Of a DNA stretch of 5,127 bases, positions 1 through 5,127 are shown one piece after another. Position 1 is the stretch's first letter. The number at the start of each line of letters is the position of its first letter. Source of the DNA: an uncultured Porphyromonadaceae bacterium (GTDB lineage Bacteria; Bacteroidota; Bacteroidia; Bacteroidales; Muribaculaceae); assembly GCA_947176615.1 (NCBI GenBank), contig CAMWRO010000224.1:1-5127 (forward strand), in the 5' to 3' direction. The notes below the pieces were generated by a model. It ran no database searches, had not been told where the DNA came from, and was given only the letters and a program-made list of their open reading frames with translations. The position numbers and the translations under genes were made by a program.

Positions 1-19
1 GTATATAGAAGATTATTTG

Positions 20-27
20 TATCTTTG
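20..27 (+). promoter_or_regulatory. Bacteroidetes-type -7 promoter box (TATCTTTG)
   Basis: TATCTTTG matches the Bacteroidetes primary sigma factor -7 consensus TAnnTTTG exactly. It sits 30 nt upstream of the first ATG, in an AT-rich stretch that contrasts with the GC-rich genes. Transcription would start a few bases downstream, around 32-36, leaving a leader of roughly 25 nt. The partner -33 TTG element would lie at or just before the left window edge, so it cannot be confirmed. The promoter would drive the four-gene cluster that follows. Confidence 0.7.
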
Positions 28-57
28 TGAGTTAAATACAAGCAAAAATAGAAATCA

Positions 58-612
58 ATGAAAAATATATTGCCAGTTTTAGCCGCCTGCCTGCTCGTTG
101 CCTTCGCGGCTGCCTGCGGGAAGAAAAACACCGAGTCGGAAAAACCTGTCGAGGTCGTGGAACAGCAGAACAACCAGTTGGCCGACGCTCTCTCGGCCGG
201 AAATCTCGGCACAGCGTCGGAACTCGCCGACAGCATGTCACTCTATGTCGACGACCTCACCCCCGAGGAGACTGTCGCCGTGCTGGTGGCTTTCATGGAG
301 GTACACAACAAGGCTGTCAAGGAGAAACATCGCCAGCGCGACTTGGAGACCCTGCGCAAGTTTGTCGACGTGTATGACATCGCCGTCGGCATAAACCCGC
401 GCGACATGAAAGCGGCGTTTGAAAAGGCCCGGCAGCTAAACCCGGCGGTCAACATCGACTCTATCGCCGAGGATTTCCGCAGCCGCCTGACCGAGTATGA
501 CGCTATCCGCGGCGGCGAGCTTACTGCTCCGGCCAAAACCGACAGCGTGGCTGCCGACTCGGCCAAAACCGCCTCATCTGACATCCCCGTAGAACTCCGT
601 CCCGCCGAATAA
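58..612 (+). CDS. Small putative lipoprotein of unknown function
   Basis: This 184-residue protein starts with a lipoprotein signal: Lys at position 2, a hydrophobic stretch at about 4-19, and a lipobox-like AAAC with the acylated Cys at position 20. GKKN follows and then a charged, flexible linker to about residue 38. It is therefore expected to be anchored in a membrane on the periplasmic side. Residues 38-150 look mostly helical and charged (for example residues 40-63 and 83-105). The C-terminal 30 or so residues are low-complexity Ala/Ser/Lys/Asp, partly from the 11-nt sequence CGGCCAAAACC occurring at 530-540 and 560-570. I do not recognise a family. The ATG at 58 is preferred because it yields the complete signal peptide and follows the A-rich, SD-free leader usual in Bacteroidetes. 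It ends 4 nt before the YfhO gene, so co-expression and a shared envelope role are plausible but inferred. Confidence 0.85.
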   Translation: MKNILPVLAACLLVAFAAACGKKNTESEKPVEVVEQQNNQLADALSAGNLGTASELADSMSLYVDDLTPEETVAVLVAFMEVHNKAVKEKHRQRDLETLRKFVDVYDIAVGINPRDMKAAFEKARQLNPAVNIDSIAEDFRSRLTEYDAIRGGELTAPAKTDSVAADSAKTASSDIPVELRPAE

Positions 613-616
613 CCCT

Positions 617-3175
617 ATGGAAAAGCTCAAGAACTTTCTGAAAAGCGCGTCGCTGTGGCAGTTTGTCGGCGCGCTTGTGATTATAGCCGCAATCGCGGTA
701 GCGTTTTTCTACCCCGACGCGATGGAGGGGAACGTGCTGCGCCAGCACGACATGCAGCAGGGCGCGGCGATTGGTCAGGAGGCCAAAGCCTACGCCGAGG
801 AGACAGGCGAAGTCACCCGGTGGACCAACTCGCTCTTTTCGGGAATGCCCACGTTCCAGATTTCTCCCTCCTACCCGTCGAGCCGTCTTTTCTCGTGGAT
901 CAACACCGTCATGGGCCTCGGACTCCCCTCACCCTCGTCGCTGATTGCGATGATGATGGTGGGATTCTTCATCCTGCTGATTGCGATGAGGATGAGATGG
1001 TGGGTCGCGCTGATTGGTGCCGTGGCCTACGGTTTCTCCTCCTACTTTGTCATAATCATCGGGGCGGGCCACATCTGGAAATTCGTCACCCTCGCCTATA
1101 TCCCCCCCACTATCGCAGGCATCCTCCTCTGCTACCGCGGGCGTTATCTCGCGGGAGGCGCGCTGGCGGCTCTCTTTGCGATGATGCAGATTGCCTCCAA
1201 CCATGTGCAGATGTCCTACTACTTCCTCTTTGTCATCCTCGGGATAGTGGTCGCCTGCCTCGTCTCGGCCCTGAAGGAGAAGAAAATGCGGCAGTGGGGC
1301 ATTGCGACCGGCACCCTCGCCGCAGCAGCCATCCTCGCCGTAGCCGCCAATCTGCCGAGCCTTTACAACACCTATGAGTACTCCAAGGAGACAATGCGCG
1401 GCCGCCACAGCGAGCTGACCCAACCCGCCGCCGCGGCCGGAGAGTCGACCGGCGGTCTCGACAAGGACTATATCACCCAGTACAGCTACCAGCCGTCCGA
1501 GACTTTCTCGCTACTCATCCCCAATGTCAAGGGAGGCGCGTCGGCCAAGCCTGAAAAAGGGTCGTTCAAGATGATGAACCTGTCGTCGCTCGACGAGACC
1601 AAGGAAATGGTCTCCAAGGGTGAAATCGACGGCATGGAGGCGCAGTATCTCGACTACATGAGCCAGTACTTCGGCGACCCGGAGGGCACCAACGGCCCTG
1701 TCTACGTCGGGGCACTGATTTTCGCACTGTTCCTCCTCGGCTGCGTCATCGTCAAGGGGCCGCTTAAATGGGCGTTGCTCGTGCTGACATGTTTCTCGAT
1801 ATGCCTCGCATGGGGCCGACACGCGATGACCTTCACCGACATCATGCTGACCTGCGCACCGATGTATGCCAAATTCCGCACCGTCGAGAGCATCCTTGTC
1901 ATCGCCGAGTTCACGATGCCGCTGCTTGCCGTCATGGCATTGCAGAAACTCTTTACCGACCCCGAGCCGGGACGCTTTTTCAAGCCGATGGCATGGTGTT
2001 TCGGCCTGTCGATGGCGGTGTGCCTCCTCGGCATCATCGCGCCGGGTATCTTCGGCTCGGTCATCACCGACAATGACCGTCAGATTGACGCATACCTGAC
2101 TCAGGCACTCATGTCACAGGGCTACGATGCCAAGCAGGTGGGCGCGTTCAGCCTGCAGAGTCCCCGCATCTACTCGCTGGTCGAATCGCTGCGGCATGGA
2201 ATGGTCAGCGCCGACTCACTCAGGTCGCTGCTGATTCTCTCCATCGGATTCGTGTGCCTCGCGCTATATATCCGCCGCCGTCTCAACGGGGTGCTTGTCG
2301 CCGCCGTGACCGGAGTCCTCATCCTCGGCGACCTGTTCATGGTCAACAAGCGTTATCTCAACCACGACAGCTTCGTGCCCAAGCAGCTCACGACCGGGGC
2401 CCCCATAGCCATGACCGAGGCTGACCGCATGATACTGGCCGACACGGCCATGAACTACCGCGTGATGGACATTCCGCGCTTTTACAGTGCCGACCCCTCC
2501 TACTACCACAAGTCTGTAGGCGGCTACCATGCAGCCAAGCTGACACGCTATCAGGACCTCATCGACCGCCATCTCGGGAACTTCTCCCGGGGCAGCGAGA
2601 CCGATGCCGACTGGAACGTGCTCAACATGCTCAACGCCCGCTATATCGTCGACATGCAGGGACAGCCGCTGCGCAATCCCGAGGCTCTCGGCAACGCGTG
2701 GTGGGTTGACCGCGTGGACTATGTCGCTACCCCCGACGAGGAGATGGCCGCGCTCGATGTCATCAATCCCGCGACTACTGCCGTGGCCGACAGCCGTTTC
2801 CGCGACATCCTCGGCACGTCCAAGCCTGTCGCTCCCGGCGATACGATTTACGAGACCACCTACGCGCCCAACCGCGTCACCTACCGCGCCAGCTCGGCTG
2901 CCGGCGGAGTGGCCGTGTTCTCCGAGGTGTTCTTCCCGTGGGGATGGACCGCGACAATCGACGGAAAACCGGCCGAAATAGGCCGCGTCAACTATGTGTT
3001 GCGCGCCCTCAACATCCCCGCCGGAGACCACACCGTCGAGATGCGTTTTGACCCGAAATCGCTCCACACGACCGACACCTTGGCCACAATCGCCGTCATC
3101 CTCATCTACATCGCGGCAATCTGCGCCGCCGTCTTTGCTGTCACCGGGTGCGGAAAGGACACCGCCCGAGCCTGA
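617..3175 (+). CDS. YfhO-family polytopic membrane protein (putative GT-C-like)
   Basis: This 852-residue integral membrane protein has the layout of Bacteroidetes YfhO-family proteins. There is an N-terminal TM helix (about 16-32), then an extracytoplasmic loop with LRQHDMQQ (41-48) and WTNSLFSGMPTFQI (69-82). Multiple TM segments follow (about 108-124, 128-150, 158-172, 178-193, 200-217, 228-246, 361-379, 383-399, 423-442, 457-478, 536-551, 557-575). The motif YAKFRTVESILVIAEF lies at 417-432. After NMLNARYIV (670-678) comes a C-terminal beta-rich domain at about 750-812, with FFPWGWTATIDGKPAEI (772-788) and a GDHTVEMRFDP end, then a last TM helix (about 821-842). The acidic residue D45 after the first TM helix fits GT-C glycosyltransferases. 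Characterised Gram-positive YfhO proteins take part in glycosylating cell-wall polymers; the role in Bacteroidetes is not established, so substrate and reaction are unknown. The length is normal and the frame intact. The stop overlaps the next start by one base. Confidence 0.9.
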   Translation: MEKLKNFLKSASLWQFVGALVIIAAIAVAFFYPDAMEGNVLRQHDMQQGAAIGQEAKAYAEETGEVTRWTNSLFSGMPTFQISPSYPSSRLFSWINTVMGLGLPSPSSLIAMMMVGFFILLIAMRMRWWVALIGAVAYGFSSYFVIIIGAGHIWKFVTLAYIPPTIAGILLCYRGRYLAGGALAALFAMMQIASNHVQMSYYFLFVILGIVVACLVSALKEKKMRQWGIATGTLAAAAILAVAANLPSLYNTYEYSKETMRGRHSELTQPAAAAGESTGGLDKDYITQYSYQPSETFSLLIPNVKGGASAKPEKGSFKMMNLSSLDETKEMVSKGEIDGMEAQYLDYMSQYFGDPEGTNGPVYVGALIFALFLLGCVIVKGPLKWALLVLTCFSICLAWGRHAMTFTDIMLTCAPMYAKFRTVESILVIAEFTMPLLAVMALQKLFTDPEPGRFFKPMAWCFGLSMAVCLLGIIAPGIFGSVITDNDRQIDAYLTQALMSQGYDAKQVGAFSLQSPRIYSLVESLRHGMVSADSLRSLLILSIGFVCLALYIRRRLNGVLVAAVTGVLILGDLFMVNKRYLNHDSFVPKQLTTGAPIAMTEADRMILADTAMNYRVMDIPRFYSADPSYYHKSVGGYHAAKLTRYQDLIDRHLGNFSRGSETDADWNVLNMLNARYIVDMQGQPLRNPEALGNAWWVDRVDYVATPDEEMAALDVINPATTAVADSRFRDILGTSKPVAPGDTIYETTYAPNRVTYRASSAAGGVAVFSEVFFPWGWTATIDGKPAEIGRVNYVLRALNIPAGDHTVEMRFDPKSLHTTDTLATIAVILIYIAAICAAVFAVTGCGKDTARA

Positions 3176-3819
3176 TGGCGGCCGCTTGGTGGAAACGCAT
3201 CTTTCACTGGAGGCGCAACAAGGGGTATGGCGTACACTCCCCCTTTGCGTTCAACTTCATAACCGGTGTTATTCGCAACACCGGTTACCATTACTATGGC
3301 TACTCGGCACTCGATGATGTCAGCGGCAAGGAGAGAAAACGGGCACGGCTGCTGTTCCGTATCGCCTGCCGTTTCAATCCCCGCGAGGTGCTTGAGACAG
3401 GCAGTGACAAGGATTGCGGAAAGTGGGTTAAAGCCGCACTGCTGCTACACGACTCGCGCACCCGGATTGTCACCGCCGCCGATGCCGGGGAGATAACCAG
3501 CGACCGTGTGACATGCCGCCCTGCTCTGCGCGAGGCGGTCAGTCTCTATGCCGCAAGAATAGAGGCCGGGGGTCACACACCGTTTGTCATCATAAACTCC
3601 GTCGAGGCAGGCGATGGCGCAACCGCCCTGCTGTCATTTCTATCAGGCTGTCTGCCGACTGGGGCGGTCGTCATCGTGCGCAACCGCCGCGACAACGAAT
3701 CAATACTCCAAGAGGCAATCAGACTGATGTCCCGCGGAATGGTGTTTGCCGACCGCGATTCAGCCGTCATTGTAACCCGTCCCGACCTCCCTAAACAGTT
3801 TTTCAAGGTCGACCTATGA
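3175..3819 (+). CDS. SAM-methyltransferase-like protein, apparently degenerate
   Basis: This 214-residue soluble protein has the outline of a Bacteroidetes class I SAM-dependent methyltransferase family. It starts with a basic, aromatic N-terminus, then KGYGVHSPFAFNFITGVI (16-33), a helical region, and a motif-I-like strand VLETG (72-76). The end PKQFFKVDL (206-214) matches the usual KQHF-type terminus. The glycine-rich loop expected after motif I reads SDKDCGKW (77-84) and is poor in glycine. The segment where active relatives typically have an acidic FIDGNH-like sequence reads VIINSVEAGDG (138-148). Cofactor binding or catalysis may be lost; this alignment is from memory. I chose ATG at 3175 because it overlaps the upstream stop as TGATG and begins at the family-like N-terminus; a GTG at 3148 would add nine residues inside the YfhO gene. 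It overlaps xerD by 4 nt. The substrate is unknown. Confidence 0.75.
   Translation: MAAAWWKRIFHWRRNKGYGVHSPFAFNFITGVIRNTGYHYYGYSALDDVSGKERKRARLLFRIACRFNPREVLETGSDKDCGKWVKAALLLHDSRTRIVTAADAGEITSDRVTCRPALREAVSLYAARIEAGGHTPFVIINSVEAGDGATALLSFLSGCLPTGAVVIVRNRRDNESILQEAIRLMSRGMVFADRDSAVIVTRPDLPKQFFKVDL
3260..3287 (+). repeat. Perfect 11-bp intragenic inverted repeat, 6-nt loop
   Basis: TAACCGGTGTT (3260-3270) is followed by a 6-nt spacer, ATTCGC, and its exact reverse complement AACACCGGTTA (3277-3287). It lies inside the methyltransferase-like gene, about 85 nt after its start, and encodes the conserved ITGVIRNTGY stretch. In RNA it would be a strong hairpin. No U-tract follows, so it is not a normal intrinsic terminator. 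Whether it is functional or incidental cannot be decided here. Confidence 0.6.
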
Positions 3820-4739
3820 GAACGCTCCCTGCAACCGACCGTCTGCTCGACACATTTGAGAGCTATCTGCTCGTCGAGCGCGGGATGTCGCCCAACACCC
3901 TTGTCAACTACCGCATGGATGTGGAAAAACTCGTCGGCTACCTTGAAAACAGCGGCAAAACCCTCGCCGAGGCCACAACCGACGACCTCAGACAGTTCAT
4001 CGGCGAACTGATTGACCTCGGCATCGCCGAGCGGTCCCGGGCGCGCATAGTCTCGGGCGTGAGGACCTTTTTCCGCTATATGCGGCTCGAAAACTACATG
4101 GATGACGACCCGGCGGCAATGCTGGAGACCCCGAAAGTGGGAATGTATCTCCCCGAAGTGCTCACGCTTGACGAAATCGACGCTATGATTGCCGCCATCG
4201 ACCCCTTCAAGGAGGAGGCGACGCGCAACCGCGCCATCATCGAGACCCTCTATGGCTGCGGACTGCGTGTCAGCGAGCTTGTCAACCTCGAAATCTCACG
4301 CGTGTTCATGACCGAAGGCTACCTCATCGTCACCGGCAAGGGCAACAAGGAGCGCATGGTGCCCATGTCGCAGAACTCCATTGACGAAATCAACGCCTAC
4401 CTCGCCGACCGTCAGTTGCTCGACATCAAGCCGGGCGAGGAAAACATCCTGTTCCTCAACCGTCGCGGCCACCGCCTGACACGTCAGATGATTTTCACCC
4501 TCGTCAGACTGCTTGCCGACGCTGCGGGAATCAACCGCGTAATCTCGCCACACACCCTGCGCCACTCTTTCGCCACCCACCTGCTTGAAGGTGGTGCCAA
4601 TCTCCGCGCCATTCAGATGATGCTCGGCCACGAAAACCTCTCCACGACACAACTCTATCTCCACATCGACCGCACCCGCCTGCGCGACGACATCCTCCGC
4701 TACCACCCGAGGAATAGAAGTCAGAAGTCAGAGTTATGA
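3816..4739 (+). CDS. xerD: Site-specific tyrosine recombinase XerD
   Basis: This 307-residue cytoplasmic DNA recombinase acts with a XerC partner to resolve chromosome dimers at dif during segregation. The N-terminal SAM-like DNA-binding domain spans about 10-95, with FESYLLVERGMSPNTLVNYR (14-33). The catalytic domain spans about 113-297. All six catalytic positions are present: R151 in CGLRVSEL, K175 in TGKGNKER, H246 and R249 in SPHTLRHSFATH, H272 in LGHENLSTTQ, and the nucleophile Y281 in LYLHIDR. Spacing is close to E. coli XerD (R148, K172, H244, R247, H270, Y279), and the length is normal, favouring housekeeping Xer over a phage integrase. The start ATG overlaps the upstream stop as ATGA, so translation is probably coupled. 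Family similarity ends at about YHPRN (296-300). The last residues, RSQKSEL (301-307), and the stop codon are encoded by the downstream repeat array, so this tail is probably not ancestral. Confidence 0.95.
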   Translation: MRTLPATDRLLDTFESYLLVERGMSPNTLVNYRMDVEKLVGYLENSGKTLAEATTDDLRQFIGELIDLGIAERSRARIVSGVRTFFRYMRLENYMDDDPAAMLETPKVGMYLPEVLTLDEIDAMIAAIDPFKEEATRNRAIIETLYGCGLRVSELVNLEISRVFMTEGYLIVTGKGNKERMVPMSQNSIDEINAYLADRQLLDIKPGEENILFLNRRGHRLTRQMIFTLVRLLADAAGINRVISPHTLRHSFATHLLEGGANLRAIQMMLGHENLSTTQLYLHIDRTRLRDDILRYHPRNRSQKSEL

Positions 4740-4788
4740 GTGACGAGGTAATTTGGAAGTCAGAGGTCAGAGTTATGAGTGACGAGGT
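4717..4788 (+). repeat. Direct repeat, two 33-bp copies with 39-bp period
   Basis: Copies at 4717-4749 and 4756-4788 differ at one base (position 10 of the copy, A against G). Each is built from heptamers that start with GA. Heptamers begin at 4717, 4724, 4731, 4738 and 4745, then after the 4-nt spacer TTTG at 4756, 4763, 4770, 4777 and 4784. The period is therefore 5 x 7 + 4. The first copy lies within the 3' end of xerD and supplies its stop codon; the second forms the left arm of the large inverted repeat. Confidence 0.95.
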
Positions 4789-4879
4789 GGTAGATTCTAA
4801 TTAGTCTAATAGGTCTAATTAGTCTAATTAGACCTATTAGACTAATTACCTCGTCACTCATAACTCTGACCTCTGACTT
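4757..4879. repeat. Large inverted repeat, 32-bp perfect arms
   Basis: The 32 bases at 4757-4788 are the exact reverse complement of 4848-4879. Between them lies a second, inner palindrome (4798-4848), so the whole region can fold into one long stem with a one-sided bulge of about 9-10 nt at 4789-4798. A weaker outer pair, 4751-4766 with 4913-4928 (15 of 16 matching), is separated from the main stem by the tandem repeat on the right. The element lies between converging genes, so transcripts from both sides could end or be processed in it. This role is inferred; there is no poly-U tract. Confidence 0.95.
4795..4848. repeat. AT-rich core of six 9-mers forming a hairpin
   Basis: Six consecutive 9-mers start at 4795, 4804, 4813, 4822, 4831 and 4840. 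The first four resemble GTCTAATTA and the last two are GACCTATTA and GACTAATTA. Positions 4799-4821 are the exact reverse complement of 4825-4847 (23 bp; 24 bp if 4798 and 4848 are counted), leaving a 3-nt loop, GTC, at 4822-4824. The core is much more AT-rich than the flanking genes. It forms the tip of the large inverted repeat. Confidence 0.95.
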
Positions 4880-4924
4880 ACCTCATCCCTCTGACCTCTG
4901 ACTTACCTCATCCCTCTGACCTCC
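4864..4924. repeat. 25-bp tandem repeat, about 2.4 copies
   Basis: Two identical 25-bp copies lie at 4864-4888 and 4889-4913, followed by 10 matching bases of a third (4914-4923). Read on the minus strand, the unit is three heptamers (GAGGTCA, GAGGGAT, GAGGTAA) plus the 4-nt spacer GTCA, that is 3 x 7 + 4. This is the same heptamer grammar as the left arm but with a different unit length. It extends to the stop codon of the minus-strand gene. Confidence 0.95.
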
Positions 4925-4927
4925 AAA

Positions 4928-5127
4928 TCACCTTGCCTTGTTGAGCAACTGAGGCGTGGGTGACTCGAAATTGGTGATGCCGAGGTCGATGGTGCGCATG
5001 TCGTCGAGAGTGTGGACGGGACGGGGGATGGCAAGGGGGATGGGACGGCCCGAATATTGCGAGAAGTAGAGCAGACAGGCATCGCGCCACCAGCAGGCAT
5101 CGCGCATCTGCGTCATAAGCCGCTCGC
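4928..5127 (-). CDS. C-terminal end of a putative GH67 alpha-glucuronidase (partial)
   Basis: A minus-strand reading frame runs from the right window edge to a TGA at 4930-4928; only about the last 66 codons are visible. The peptide includes MRDACWWRDACLLYFSQYSG, directly followed by RPIPLAIPRPVHTLDDM. The WWRDACLLYF...S.RPIP...P.H.L pattern resembles, from memory, the extreme C-terminus of GH67 alpha-glucuronidases. These enzymes remove (4-O-methyl-)glucuronic acid from xylo-oligosaccharides and are common in xylan-using Bacteroidetes. No catalytic residues are in view, so the family call is tentative; another glycoside hydrolase or an unrelated protein is possible. The Met at 5116 is internal, because the frame stays open upstream through Glu-Arg-Leu to the edge. 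The gene converges on xerD, and the repeat array begins at its stop codon. Confidence 0.55.
   Translation of the reverse strand, partial: ERLMTQMRDACWWRDACLLYFSQYSGRPIPLAIPRPVHTLDDMRTIDLGITNFESPTPQLLNKAR

Noticed and set aside
2264..3067. Long minus-strand open frame (267 codons) opposite the YfhO gene
   Set aside because: It is a shadow of GC-rich coding sequence. The plus-strand frame has clear family motifs and membrane segments across the same bases, and the minus-strand peptide resembles nothing I recognise.
3148..3174. GTG start at 3148 for the methyltransferase-like gene
   Set aside because: It would add nine residues overlapping the YfhO gene. The ATG at 3175 gives the TGATG stop-start overlap typical of coupling and a family-like N-terminus.
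3260..3287. A dif-like XerC/XerD recombination site near xerD
   Set aside because: Only the 11-6-11 spacing fits. The arms are fully symmetric, the inner ends are GTT/AAC rather than the ATAA/TTAT type usual for dif, and it lies in a coding region.
4795..4879. Canonical Rho-independent terminator between the convergent genes
   Set aside because: The stems are strong, but no run of T follows the hairpin on either strand, and the tip is AT-rich rather than GC-rich. A role in termination is possible but is not annotated as such.
4717..4928. CRISPR array
   Set aside because: The repeats are contiguous heptamer and 9-mer blocks with 4-nt spacers and opposite orientations. There are no unique 30-40-nt spacers and no cas genes.
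4717..4928. Insertion sequence or MITE with defined ends
   Set aside because: No transposase is present. The ends are not simple terminal inverted repeats, and no clear target-site duplication can be seen. A non-autonomous element remains a hypothesis only.
4928..5116. Complete 62-residue minus-strand gene starting at the ATG at 5116
   Set aside because: The frame stays open upstream of this Met to the window edge, and the peptide looks like the end of a larger enzyme, so it is annotated as a partial gene.

Overview
The window looks like a piece of a GC-rich (high-50s % by eye) Bacteroidales chromosome, possibly Muribaculaceae or a relative. The signs are a Bacteroidetes-type -7 promoter box (TATCTTTG) in an AT-rich leader, A-rich translation starts without Shine-Dalgarno sequences, and protein families of Bacteroidetes type. 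The genus assignment is inference.

Layout: positions 1-57 hold a promoter and a short leader. Four tightly packed plus-strand genes follow. They are a small lipoprotein of unknown function (58-612), a large YfhO-family polytopic membrane protein (617-3175), a degenerate-looking SAM-methyltransferase-like protein (3175-3819) and a XerD-type tyrosine recombinase (3816-4739). The junctions are a 4-nt gap, a 1-nt overlap (TGATG) and a 4-nt overlap (ATGA), so this looks like one translationally coupled operon. The first two products belong to the cell envelope. XerD would act on chromosome dimers at dif and has no obvious functional link to the others.

The gap between xerD and a converging minus-strand gene at the right edge (4928 to beyond 5127) is filled by an elaborate repeat. 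It is about 210 bp, made of GA-initial heptamers on both arms pointing inward at an AT-rich core of six 9-mers. The arms form a 32-bp perfect inverted repeat and the core a 23-24-bp perfect hairpin with a 3-nt loop. The left end of the repeat encodes the last seven residues and the stop codon of XerD, and its right end touches the stop codon of the converging gene. This is the most unusual part of the window. The right-edge gene shows only its last 66 codons, which resemble the C-terminus of a GH67 alpha-glucuronidase (tentative, from memory of the family).

No rRNA, tRNA, CRISPR array, transposase or complete mobile element was seen.
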